DNA of 40,049 bases. It comes from Prochlorococcus sp. AG-363-N16 (GTDB taxonomy: Bacteria > Cyanobacteriota > Cyanobacteriia > PCC-6307 > Cyanobiaceae). Location: NCBI GenBank assembly GCA_003280135.1, contig QCFW01000009.1:1-40049 (forward strand), read 5' to 3'. Position numbers and translations under genes: made by a program. This document shows positions 1-7,695 of this stretch, piece after piece; the first letter of the stretch is position 1, and each line of letters starts with the position of its first letter. The notes under the pieces were generated by a model. It made no database searches and was not told the DNA's origin. It saw only the letters and a program-made list of their open reading frames with translations.

Positions 1-609
1 TTTCTCTGCAGAAATTGTTGGGTTTGCATTCTCTCGAGGACGCTTTACACGAAAAATCAACTCCCTTTTTAAACCTCTTTTTAATAACTCCAAAGAGAAC
101 CCTTTTAATAAAAGATCTTTCTGCCAAGCACCTCCTCCATCCTTTAATAATTGCTCTATTAATTCATGATGCTTCCTCGATAAATTATCACTCAAAGGTG
201 TTTGATTGGTTAACTCAACCCACCAATATTTTCTCGATTCTAAGTTCTTAAACTTGCCGTAATTTAACCATCCTGGAGGGAGAGCTGTTCTCAACATCTT
301 AAAAATGCTGGTATGACACTGATCCGCAGACCTTTCCAACCATTGACGCCAATGAGAATCAAATGCTGATTTTTCAACAATGGCTTCAACGTTTTTCAAC
401 GAAATTCCTTTCTTATCCAAACCCCTTTCATAGCAATAAGTGTTAGAGCATAATTTTTTATTGGCAACAAAACCATGCATAAGTCTCTCACGTAATTTCA
501 CTAAAACAATGTCTCCAAGATCTACACCTAAGTTTTTCCCATCGACATAAGAAAACAAACGGCCTTCACGCCCAACATCAAGCCATATCTCTACTTCCTG
601 CAGTCTCAT
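1..609 (-). CDS. priA: Primosomal protein N' (PriA helicase), N-terminal part, cut by window edge
   Basis: This reading frame runs from an ATG at 607-609 down to base 1 without a stop (203 codons), so the helicase part lies outside the window. The first residues (MRLQEVEIWLDVGREGRLFS) and the following 'GVDLGDIVLVKLRERLMHGFV' style segment match the 3'-DNA-binding domain at the start of cyanobacterial PriA. PriA reloads the replicative helicase at stalled forks. The motor domains and zinc-binding cysteines cannot be inspected here. It is transcribed away from rpoD across a 384-base gap. Family assignment is from recognition of the N-terminal domain only, so it is less certain than for a full-length gene. 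Confidence 0.8.
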   Translation of the reverse strand, partial: MRLQEVEIWLDVGREGRLFSYVDGKNLGVDLGDIVLVKLRERLMHGFVANKKLCSNTYCYERGLDKKGISLKNVEAIVEKSAFDSHWRQWLERSADQCHTSIFKMLRTALPPGWLNYGKFKNLESRKYWWVELTNQTPLSDNLSRKHHELIEQLLKDGGGAWQKDLLLKGFSLELLKRGLKRELIFRVKRPRENANPTISAEK

Positions 610-686
610 AGAATCAATAGTTGCTAAGTTCGAAAAATTTTCTTAAAATTAAATTAGTGGCTAGTAACAGCATAAGAGCTGTTCCC

Positions 687-809
687 CTAATCATTCAGAG
701 TTCTGTTCAGAGGGAAGGAATGAAGCCAGTGCTTAACAAGGATATTTCCATGTTGAGCCAGCCGTCCTGAGAAAGCCCCTAACAACGCTGTTAATGATAG
801 AAATGCCAT
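687..809 (-). CDS. Possible 40-aa protein of unknown function
   Basis: An ATG at 807-809 opens a 40-codon frame ending in TAG at 687-689. The peptide begins MAFLSLTALLGAFSGRLAQH and is hydrophobic for its first 14 residues, then mixed and basic, ending LNRTLND. No Shine-Dalgarno sequence is visible. It lies antisense to the plus-strand micro-ORF at 720-770 and downstream (on its strand) of the 858-885 hairpin. I do not recognise a family. It could be a real small protein or a chance frame; conservation in related genomes would decide. Confidence 0.25.
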   Translation of the reverse strand: MAFLSLTALLGAFSGRLAQHGNILVKHWLHSFPLNRTLND

Positions 810-857
810 TTACCAATCAAGAGTAAGCCTAGATTTTTTAAATCACAAAATATTATT

Positions 858-885
858 CATTGTCTTCAATAAAGACAATGTTTTT
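858..885 (+). terminator. Intrinsic terminator upstream of rpoD
   Basis: A perfect 9-bp stem (CATTGTCTT / AAGACAATG) closes a 5-base loop and is followed at once by TTTTT on the plus strand. On the minus strand the bases after the stem are not a clean T-run, so it should act on plus-strand transcription. It sits only 109 bases before the rpoD start, so it either ends a short upstream transcript or attenuates the rpoD leader. Confidence 0.7.
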
Positions 886-993
886 GCGATCAAAAAAATC
901 TACATATTTAACTGATTTTACTGAAATGTACTCTGTCGGCTGATATAAAAAACTTTAATTTATCAGATTTTTACCCTTTCATGAGTTAAGAAA

Positions 994-2292
994 ATGAGTT
1001 CAGTTGCTAACACAAAGGCTATTACAAAAACAAAGCCTAAAACAACAAAAAAATCAAGCCAAAAGAAAGTAAAGGCAAAGCTTTCAAGTGCTAGCAAAAA
1101 GACCAAAGCTACGAGCTCTAAAGCAAAAAAGAGAACTTCCTTAAGAAGCCCTACTAATGGGGGAGAAACTCTATCTAATAATCTAAACGCTAATAAAGAA
1201 AGCTTAGACCTTGAAGCAACTCGTTTACTTGCTGAAGCAGATGATCCTATTAATTCAGAGATAAACACCAGTCCTATTAGTGAAGATAATGATGATGAAG
1301 CAAGAGAAAAAGCACTTGCAAGCATCAAAATAGGTCCAAAGGGAATTTATACAGAAGACTCAATAAGAGTTTATTTACAGGAAATTGGTCGCATTAGATT
1401 ATTAAGACCCGATGAGGAAATTGAGCTTGCAAGAAAAATCGCTGATCTACTTCATTTAGAAGAACTTGCAATTCAATTTGAAAGTGAAAATGGCCATTAT
1501 CCGTCAAGAAAAGAATGGGCCGGCTTGGCAGACATGCCAATGATCAGGTTCCGTAGACGGCTAATGCTTGGAAGGCGGGCAAAAGAGAAAATGGTTCAAT
1601 CTAATCTTCGACTTGTAGTTTCAATCGCAAAGAAGTATATGAATAGAGGTCTTTCTTTCCAAGATCTTATTCAGGAAGGAAGTCTGGGATTAATTCGTGC
1701 TGCTGAGAAATTTGATCATGAGAAGGGATATAAATTTTCAACTTATGCAACCTGGTGGATTCGGCAGGCAATTACCAGAGCTATCGCAGATCAGAGTAGA
1801 ACCATAAGGCTCCCTGTGCATCTTTACGAAACAATTTCCAGAATCAAAAAAACCACAAAAGTTCTTAGTCAAGAATTTGGCAGAAAACCCTCTGAGGAAG
1901 AAATTGCTGAAAGCATGGAAATGACAATTGAAAAATTGCGTTTTATTGCTAAGAGTGCTCAGCTTCCTATTTCTCTAGAAACTCCAATAGGTAAAGAGGA
2001 AGACTCTCGTCTGGGTGATTTTATTGAAGCAGATTCTGAGAATCCCGAATTAGATGTTGCAAAAACACTGCTTAGAGAAGACTTGGAAGGTGTTTTAGCT
2101 ACTCTAAGTCCCCGAGAAAGAGACGTTTTAAGACTTCGCTATGGCCTGGATGATGGCAGGATGAAAACTCTTGAAGAGATTGGACAAATCTTCGATGTAA
2201 CTCGTGAAAGAATTAGACAAATTGAAGCTAAAGCTCTCAGAAAACTAAGACATCCAAATCGTAATGGAGTGCTAAAAGAATACATAAAGTAA
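994..2292 (+). CDS. rpoD: Primary RNA polymerase sigma factor (group 1, SigA/RpoD)
   Basis: This 432-residue protein is the housekeeping sigma-70 factor that directs RNA polymerase to most promoters. Residues 1-110 are low complexity and Lys/Ser-rich. Region 1.2 begins near residue 120 ([11 protein letters not shown]). Region 2 covers about 199-270 and includes the -10 recognition and melting segment ([20 protein letters not shown]). Region 3 follows, and region 4 is at about 360-425 with the -35 recognition helix-turn-helix at 391-415 ([20 protein letters not shown]). The C-terminal [15 protein letters not shown] is typical of cyanobacterial group 1 factors rather than the shorter group 2 ones. 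The gene has its own upstream region and is followed by a perfect hairpin. Confidence 0.95.
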   Translation: MSSVANTKAITKTKPKTTKKSSQKKVKAKLSSASKKTKATSSKAKKRTSLRSPTNGGETLSNNLNANKESLDLEATRLLAEADDPINSEINTSPISEDNDDEAREKALASIKIGPKGIYTEDSIRVYLQEIGRIRLLRPDEEIELARKIADLLHLEELAIQFESENGHYPSRKEWAGLADMPMIRFRRRLMLGRRAKEKMVQSNLRLVVSIAKKYMNRGLSFQDLIQEGSLGLIRAAEKFDHEKGYKFSTYATWWIRQAITRAIADQSRTIRLPVHLYETISRIKKTTKVLSQEFGRKPSEEEIAESMEMTIEKLRFIAKSAQLPISLETPIGKEEDSRLGDFIEADSENPELDVAKTLLREDLEGVLATLSPRERDVLRLRYGLDDGRMKTLEEIGQIFDVTRERIRQIEAKALRKLRHPNRNGVLKEYIK

Positions 2293-2335
2293 AGCACAAA
2301 TATTTTCTCAATAAGCTGCGATTCTCGGTAAATAA

Positions 2336-2368
2336 TCAATAATCTCTTTCTCACAAAGAGATTATTGA
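2336..2368 (+). terminator. Perfect 14-bp hairpin after rpoD, no T-tract
   Basis: TCAATAATCTCTTT at 2336-2349 pairs exactly with AAAGAGATTATTGA at 2355-2368 around a 5-base loop. It lies 44 bases after the rpoD stop and 94 before hemC. No run of T follows on either strand, so it may be a transcript-end stabiliser or an RNase-protected 3' end rather than a classical terminator. Confidence 0.5.
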
Positions 2369-2462
2369 GATTCAATAAAGCATCAGACTTATAAATTATT
2401 TGCATTGCCCGTGAATACTGTTCACTGGCATGATTAAGGTAAGTATGTAATAAGAGTTGCCA

Positions 2463-3416
2463 ATGGCATTAGAAAAACTGCGCATCGCCACTCGCCGAAG
2501 CCAGCTAGCCATGGTGCAGACAAACTGGGTAAAGAAAGAGCTTGAGAAAGCTCATCCAGGCATAATTATTTCTGTAGAAGCCATGGCAACGCAAGGAGAT
2601 AAAATCCTTGATGTTGCTTTAGCCAAAATTGGAGACAAAGGATTATTCACAAAAGAATTAGAAGCTCAGATGCTTGTAGGAAGAGCAGATATAGCAGTTC
2701 ATTCTCTTAAAGATCTTCCAACCAATCTCCCAGAAGGCTTAATGCTAGGTTGCATAACTGAGAGAGAAGATCCTGCAGATGCACTAGTTGTAAATAAAAA
2801 GTTTCAAGATCAAGCATTAGAAACAATGCCTAAAGGTTCCATAGTTGGCACAAGCTCTTTAAGAAGACTTGCACAACTTAGACATCACTATCCGAATCTA
2901 GTATTTAAGGATGTAAGAGGAAATGTAATAACAAGGCTAGAAAAACTTGATTCTGGAGAATATGACTGTCTAATACTTGCTGCAGCAGGCTTAACAAGAC
3001 TAGGCTTCGGAGAACGAATTCATCAACTGATACCTAACAACATTTCTCTTCATGCTGTTGGTCAAGGAGCCCTTGGGATTGAATGCTTAGAAGGGAAAAC
3101 AGAAGTTCTAAACATCATTAAATCGCTAGAGCACAATGCAACATCTAAAAGATGTTTGGCAGAAAGAGCATTCTTAAGAGAATTAGAAGGTGGATGCCAA
3201 GTACCTATTGGGGTAAGTAGTGAAGTTTCTCATCAAGAATTAATACTTACGGGAATGGTTGCAAGCCTTGATGGAAAACAATTAATTAGAGATAGAAAAA
3301 GAGGGGATATAGAAGACCCTGAAGCAATCGGAATTGCATTAGCAAACGAACTAAAAACCCAAGGAGCAATGGAAATTCTTCAAGAAATTTTCAAAACAAT
3401 GAGACCTGAATCCTAA
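2463..3416 (+). CDS. hemC: Porphobilinogen deaminase (hydroxymethylbilane synthase)
   Basis: HemC joins four porphobilinogen molecules into hydroxymethylbilane, the linear tetrapyrrole that leads to chlorophyll, haem, bilins and corrins. The ATG at 2463 is preferred over an in-frame TTG at 2457 and gives 317 residues, near the family's usual length. The start [13 protein letters not shown], the catalytic Asp84 in VHSLKDLPT and the dipyrromethane-cofactor Cys245 in [11 protein letters not shown] are all present. It ends 6 bases from the convergent ppa gene. Pathway partners in this window are hemL and gltX. Confidence 0.96.
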   Translation: MALEKLRIATRRSQLAMVQTNWVKKELEKAHPGIIISVEAMATQGDKILDVALAKIGDKGLFTKELEAQMLVGRADIAVHSLKDLPTNLPEGLMLGCITEREDPADALVVNKKFQDQALETMPKGSIVGTSSLRRLAQLRHHYPNLVFKDVRGNVITRLEKLDSGEYDCLILAAAGLTRLGFGERIHQLIPNNISLHAVGQGALGIECLEGKTEVLNIIKSLEHNATSKRCLAERAFLRELEGGCQVPIGVSSEVSHQELILTGMVASLDGKQLIRDRKRGDIEDPEAIGIALANELKTQGAMEILQEIFKTMRPES

Positions 3417-3422
3417 AGTTAA

Positions 3423-4010
3423 TTAATTTATTAACTTTGGTTCAATTTCAGAAAGGTATCTAGTCTCACAACTTTTAATTATTTCAATAGCTTTATCTAC
3501 TCCAAAAAAGCCATTAACAGTACATGTTCCTGGCTTTTTCAGATCCTTATAGTGTTCCCAATAATATGTAGTTTCCTTTATCCAATGGTCTCCTAACTGC
3601 TCAAAGCTTTTGATATGGTCTAAACGCTTATCATCAGCTATTACACCAATAACCTTATCATCAACCTCTCCTCCATCATCAAAAGTCATAATCCCTATTA
3701 TCCTCGCCTCAACAATTGAACCAGGAACTAAAGGTTCTGTGACGCCAACGATCTCAATATCTAAAGGATCTCCATCTTCATCCCATGTCCTAGGGATACA
3801 ACCATATGCAAATGGATACGCCAAAGAAGAATACCCAACTCTATCCAATTTCAAGTGACCTGTTTCAGTAATCAATTCATATTTATTGATCGTATTGGAA
3901 TTTAATTCAACAATTGTATTTAGCCTTAACTCTGCTTCATCAGCAAACGCAGGTAGAACATGCAATAGATTTGGCATGCTGCGGCTAGGAGACTGGTTTA
4001 TGTTGGCCAT
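3423..4010 (-). CDS. ppa: Soluble inorganic pyrophosphatase (family I)
   Basis: This 195-residue enzyme hydrolyses pyrophosphate released by nucleotide, tRNA and polymer synthesis, pulling those reactions forward. The family I signature DGDPLD is at residues 79-84 within WDEDGDPLDIEIVG, supplying metal-binding aspartates. Downstream acidic residues (DDGGEVDDKVIGV) and the KDL..PGT segment also fit the family. Length is normal, although the first 30 residues are longer than in E. coli. The gene converges on hemC with a 6-base gap, so the two transcripts probably overlap at their 3' ends. An M32 peptidase gene lies upstream on the same strand. Confidence 0.95.
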   Translation of the reverse strand: MANINQSPSRSMPNLLHVLPAFADEAELRLNTIVELNSNTINKYELITETGHLKLDRVGYSSLAYPFAYGCIPRTWDEDGDPLDIEIVGVTEPLVPGSIVEARIIGIMTFDDGGEVDDKVIGVIADDKRLDHIKSFEQLGDHWIKETTYYWEHYKDLKKPGTCTVNGFFGVDKAIEIIKSCETRYLSEIEPKLIN

Positions 4011-4064
4011 AAAGAAATAATTCTGATTTACATCCTAAATGGTCAAGCTCTTGATCAAGAAAAT

Positions 4065-5594
4065 TCACATGCCTGATGTGAGTTTATCAACCTTCTTTTC
4101 TAAATACGTAAGAAAAGATGCAGGGCTCAAAGTTTTTCCTGTTACGCGTTTAACCAATTGCTCTGCATTTAATTTTCTTCCATAATGATGAACATTTTCT
4201 CTTAGCCAAGTCAATAAAGGGCTTACATCTCCAGAGAGAATTTTAGTTTCAATAGAGCCCAATTGATCCTCCATGGTTTGAGTTAATTGGGAGCTAATAA
4301 TATGACCAAGTAAATAAGAGGGAAAATATCCAAAAGATCCTTCACTCCAATGAACATCTTGTAAACATCCTTCAGAATCATTATCTGGTGTAACTCCAAG
4401 TAATTGTTCATATCGTTTATTCCATTGATCTGGTAACTCATCTACATTCATCCCTCCCTCTAATAATAAAATCTCTAACTCTGAACGTATAAGAATATGT
4501 AAACCATAACTAACTTCATCAGCTTCGACTCTGTTTACTCCTGGAGAGAGTGGATTCATTGCTCTCCATAATTCCATACCTGATTTTATTGGAGCTCCTG
4601 CATGAACAAAATGAGGCCAAAAATATTCTGAGAATGCTTTACTTCTAGCAATCCTATTTTCCCAAAATAGTGATTGGCTTTCATGGACTCCCATGGAAGT
4701 CGCCTGACCAAGAGGCCAAGCAAACCAATGATGAGATTCTGAAGGCAACCCTTGCTCATAAAGCGAATGTCCCCATTCATGAGCTGTAGCTAAAAAGCAA
4801 GACAATGGATTACCAGAAACAATTCTTGTAGTAATACGAAAATCTTCTGGTCCCAGAGTAATAGAAAAAGGATGTGGAGATCTCGCAACTGCTGTATTAG
4901 ATGGATCGAGTCCCCAATCTTTTAACAACATCTCACACAAAGACTTCTGGGCAGATTCTTCAAGGTCCCAATCTACTCGATAAGATTTTTTTGAGCTTTT
5001 GACCTTATCTAAAATTTCAGGCAAACGTCTCCTTAAAGGAGCAAATAATTCTTTCATCCTTGGGATAGTCAAATCAGGTTCAAATGGTTGTGCCAAAGTT
5101 TCCCAACAACTTCTATCTTCATCAAGTTGATTTGCTTGATTTTTCCTTAAATCAATTAATTTTTTTAAAGCTGGTGCAAAACAAGGAAAATCATTACGAG
5201 CTTTTGCTTGTTGCCAAAGGTTATAACCTTCAGCTTGTGCGCAAGCCAACTGAACAACCAATTCACTGTCAAGTTTTTTTTGTCGGCTAAGGTCAAGTTC
5301 TAAAAGTTCAATATTCCTTTGTTTTTCTAGATTAAAAGGCCCTTCTACTGCTTCCCCCTCTGGTTCATTAGTCAAAGATTCTTCTTTAGCAGCTAAAAGG
5401 AGTTCTTCAAATTCGTTACTGCTCTGACGAGCATGTAAGAGCCTTGCTAAAAGACTTAGCTGCTCTCCTCTCCACAATGCTCCAGAGGAAGGCATCGTGG
5501 TGTTTTGATCCCAATAAAGGGTACTGTGGATCGATCCAATTAGCTGAGTTTCTCTTAAATAACGGCCCAGCTTATTCCAAGCAGAGTTAGACAA
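4065..5594 (-). CDS. Metal-dependent carboxypeptidase, M32 (Taq) family
   Basis: The 509-residue product carries the ordered M32 motifs: HPF at 241-243, DFRITTR near 251-257, zinc-binding HEWGH at 272-276, HESQ at 304-307 with the third ligand Glu305, and GCLQDVHW further on. These enzymes release C-terminal amino acids from peptides in the cytoplasm, probably for peptide recycling. The start is a TTG at 5592-5594; an in-frame stop lies shortly upstream and no ATG is available near the N-terminus, where WDQNTTMP already belongs to the conserved fold. No clear Shine-Dalgarno is seen. It is 54 bases upstream of ppa and may be co-transcribed with it. Confidence 0.93.
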   Translation of the reverse strand: MSNSAWNKLGRYLRETQLIGSIHSTLYWDQNTTMPSSGALWRGEQLSLLARLLHARQSSNEFEELLLAAKEESLTNEPEGEAVEGPFNLEKQRNIELLELDLSRQKKLDSELVVQLACAQAEGYNLWQQAKARNDFPCFAPALKKLIDLRKNQANQLDEDRSCWETLAQPFEPDLTIPRMKELFAPLRRRLPEILDKVKSSKKSYRVDWDLEESAQKSLCEMLLKDWGLDPSNTAVARSPHPFSITLGPEDFRITTRIVSGNPLSCFLATAHEWGHSLYEQGLPSESHHWFAWPLGQATSMGVHESQSLFWENRIARSKAFSEYFWPHFVHAGAPIKSGMELWRAMNPLSPGVNRVEADEVSYGLHILIRSELEILLLEGGMNVDELPDQWNKRYEQLLGVTPDNDSEGCLQDVHWSEGSFGYFPSYLLGHIISSQLTQTMEDQLGSIETKILSGDVSPLLTWLRENVHHYGRKLNAEQLVKRVTGKTLSPASFLTYLEKKVDKLTSGM

Positions 5595-5656
5595 TGTCTT
5601 TTGAATATTTTTTAGTTATCCTAATGTCAAATGAAGATGAAAGGCTTTCAATTTAA

Positions 5657-6295
5657 GTGGAACAAATTCTAGAAGAGCTAATTTGCCAAACCAATGGAGA
5701 AGGATTTACTGATATTACGCCTTACATAGATTTATGGATTAAAGAAAGTCAACTTAAACAAGGAATAATAGTTGTCTCTACTAAACATACTAGTTGTAGC
5801 CTGATAATTAATGAGAATGCTGATCCCAACGTTCTAAAAGACCTTTCAAATTACATGAAGGCCATTGTTCCTGAGAAAGGGTTTAAATCTATAAGCGGAG
5901 ATGGTGAGAAGAAAGAATACTTACATTCCGAAGAAGGTATAGATGATATGCCTGCACATATAAGGACAGCATTAACATGCTCAAGCATAAGCCTCAGTGT
6001 AAACCAGTCCAAAGTTCTTTTAGGTACGTGGCAAGCTATTTACTTATGGGAGCATAGGTACTCAAAGAATATGAGGAAAATAAACTTACACGCAATAGGT
6101 GAATTGAACTCTACAAAAGATTCTGAACCAAATAAAAGTATTAAATTACTTTTAGAAAAAACTAATCCATCAAAACTTAATAAGATTATTTCAAAACAAA
6201 ACGATGAACATTCACTTCTTAATGAAAATATAACAGATACAAACCTAGATTTACTTATAGACCGAATTCATGAATTAATAAGTCGGTCTGATTAA
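5657..6295 (+). CDS. YjbQ/UPF0047-family protein with C-terminal extension
   Basis: Residues 1 to about 145 match the YjbQ (UPF0047) fold: STKHTSCSLIINENADPNVLKDL, then HSEEGIDDMPAHIRTAL and GTWQAIYLWEHR. Family members have been linked to a thiamine-phosphate-synthase-like side activity, but the physiological role is unclear. The start is a GTG at 5657; the ATG codons just upstream are out of frame. The family is usually about 130-150 residues. Here a further 65-70 residues, rich in Lys, Asn, Ser and Leu, follow and contain no domain I recognise. The next gene starts 20 bases downstream, suggesting a shared transcript. Confidence 0.85.
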   Translation: MEQILEELICQTNGEGFTDITPYIDLWIKESQLKQGIIVVSTKHTSCSLIINENADPNVLKDLSNYMKAIVPEKGFKSISGDGEKKEYLHSEEGIDDMPAHIRTALTCSSISLSVNQSKVLLGTWQAIYLWEHRYSKNMRKINLHAIGELNSTKDSEPNKSIKLLLEKTNPSKLNKIISKQNDEHSLLNENITDTNLDLLIDRIHELISRSD

Positions 6296-6315
6296 ACTTA
6301 TCTTTAATTAATTTA

Positions 6316-6600
6316 ATGAAGAATCAAATCCTAACCAGCAAAGAGCTTAACGAGCTAAAAAATGATCTACCTCTGTGGCAAATCCAAGATTCTAAATTAA
6401 TAAGAGATTTTCATTTCAAAAATTTTATAGAAGCATTTGCTTTTATAACTAAAGTTGCAATAATTGCAGAGTCAATGGGTCATCATCCTGACTGGTACAA
6501 TAGTTATTCTTATGTTCAAATCAAACTAGCAAGTCATGATTTAGGTGGAATAAGTAATTACGATATTGAACTTGCACATAAGATTAATGATATTGAATAA
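6316..6600 (+). CDS. Pterin-4a-carbinolamine dehydratase (PCD/DCoH family)
   Basis: The 94-residue protein has the family's compact size and active-site pattern: HHPDW at 56-60 (His56 and His57) and SHDLGGIS at 73-80 with His74-Asp75. The enzyme dehydrates 4a-hydroxytetrahydropterin to quinonoid dihydropterin during aromatic hydroxylation, or otherwise maintains pterins; bacterial members may also act in molybdopterin metabolism. No aromatic amino acid hydroxylase gene is nearby, so the substrate source is not shown here. It is placed 20 bases after the YjbQ-like gene and 57 before the CobW-like gene, in the same direction. Confidence 0.93.
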   Translation: MKNQILTSKELNELKNDLPLWQIQDSKLIRDFHFKNFIEAFAFITKVAIIAESMGHHPDWYNSYSYVQIKLASHDLGGISNYDIELAHKINDIE

Positions 6601-6657
6601 ATACCTTTCAAACAAAACAAATAAAAACGGCTATATTAATTTAGGTAAGGTCTGATA

Positions 6658-7674
6658 ATGGATCAAATGAATAGCATCCAATCTCTTGGAATTCCGGTTA
6701 CAATAATATCAGGTTTCCTAGGATCGGGGAAAACAACACTATTAAACCATATATTAAGCAATCAAAATAATCTTAAAACGGCTGTATTAGTTAACGAGTT
6801 TGGTGAAATTGGCATAGATAATGAGCTAATTATTAGTACTGAAGAAGACATGGTTGAATTAAGTAATGGTTGCATATGCTGTTCAATTAATGGGGAACTT
6901 TTAGATGCTGTTCAAAAAATATTAAGTAAAGGTAAATCTATCGACTATATAGTTATAGAAACAACAGGCCTAGCAGATCCATTACCTGTTGCAATGACTT
7001 TCCTTGGAAGTGATCTTAGAGATAGAACAAGACTGGATTCAATAATTACTCTTATTGATGCAGAAAACTTTAATAAGGGTATTCTAGAAAGTGACATAGG
7101 AAAATCCCAAATTATTTATGGAGATATTTTATTAATAAATAAGTGTGATCTTGTAGATGACAAACGTATAAATGATATAGAGGATACGATATCTAGTATA
7201 AAAAATGAGCCGAGAATACTTAAGTGCATTAAAGGCAATGTCCCCCTTGGTTTATTATTAAGTGTTGGTCTTTTTGAATCAGATAAGTTAAGCCAAAATC
7301 ATTCTCATGGAGATCATTCTCATGGAGATCATTCTCATGGAGATCATTCTCATGGAGATCAAAATGAAATTGAAGGATTCACATCCGTTTCATTTAAATC
7401 TGATGAGCCATTTGCGTTAAGAAGGTTTCAAAACTTTTTAGATAACCAACTTCCAGCAGAGGTTTTTAGAGCCAAAGGAATACTATGGTTTAATGAAAGT
7501 GAACGAAGGCATATTTTTCATTTAGCAGGCAAAAGATTTTCTATTGATGATAGTGATTGGAATGGAGCTCGTAAAAATCAAATTGTTTTAATTGGTAAGG
7601 GTCTAAATACTAATCAAATAATAAATCAGCTTACAGAATGTGTGTCAGAAGGTAAAAGTGATAATTTTATTTAA
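6658..7674 (+). CDS. CobW/COG0523 G3E-family metal GTPase with His-rich loop
   Basis: This 338-residue P-loop GTPase belongs to the CobW/YeiR/ZNG1 group of metallochaperones. Walker A is GFLGSGKTTLL at 19-29, the metal-binding CxCC is at 72-75 (GCICCSINGE), and the guanine-specificity NKCD is at 161-164. The CobW C-terminal domain follows. Between them, residues 215-234 are four exact HSHGD units, a histidine loop typical of zinc, nickel or cobalt handling. The sequence does not decide which metal. TGATAAT overlaps the start codon and resembles half of a cyanobacterial Zur operator, but no clean second half is seen. An Fe3+-type ABC permease gene begins 21 bases downstream. Confidence 0.92.
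   Translation: MDQMNSIQSLGIPVTIISGFLGSGKTTLLNHILSNQNNLKTAVLVNEFGEIGIDNELIISTEEDMVELSNGCICCSINGELLDAVQKILSKGKSIDYIVIETTGLADPLPVAMTFLGSDLRDRTRLDSIITLIDAENFNKGILESDIGKSQIIYGDILLINKCDLVDDKRINDIEDTISSIKNEPRILKCIKGNVPLGLLLSVGLFESDKLSQNHSHGDHSHGDHSHGDHSHGDQNEIEGFTSVSFKSDEPFALRRFQNFLDNQLPAEVFRAKGILWFNESERRHIFHLAGKRFSIDDSDWNGARKNQIVLIGKGLNTNQIINQLTECVSEGKSDNFI
7300..7359 (+). repeat. Four identical 15-bp tandem repeats inside the CobW-like gene
   Basis: The unit CATTCTCATGGAGAT occurs four times with no base change and is in frame, encoding HSHGD each time. Exact identity at the DNA level implies recent expansion or copy-number turnover. The number of units, and so the metal-buffering capacity of the loop, may differ among close relatives. 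Confidence 0.95.
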
Positions 7675-7695
7675 TTCTTATAATTGAAATAAAAA

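Larger units (their letters stand above)
610..993. other. Intergenic region priA-rpoD with possible small transcript
   Basis: These 384 bases separate two divergent genes. They contain a good plus-strand intrinsic terminator (858-885) with no recognisable plus-strand gene upstream. There is a plus-strand 16-codon micro-ORF at 720-770, whose ATG is preceded by GAGGG at 710-714 with a 5-base spacer, and a 40-codon minus-strand frame (687-809). A TATAAA-like element at about 943-948 could belong to the rpoD promoter. I see no match to tmRNA, 6S, SRP or RNase P RNA. A small RNA or micro-peptide transcript ending at the terminator is an inference. Confidence 0.4.

Noticed and set aside
700-760. 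Resemblance of GGGAAGGAATGAAGCC to the SRP RNA core
   Set aside because: The invariant SRP domain IV pattern and its flanking stem are not present; the similarity is limited to a short purine-rich run.
963-1328. Minus-strand 121-codon frame opposite the start of rpoD
   Set aside because: It is the antisense of the low-complexity Lys-rich rpoD N-terminus and shows the expected Leu/Phe/Ala-rich composition.
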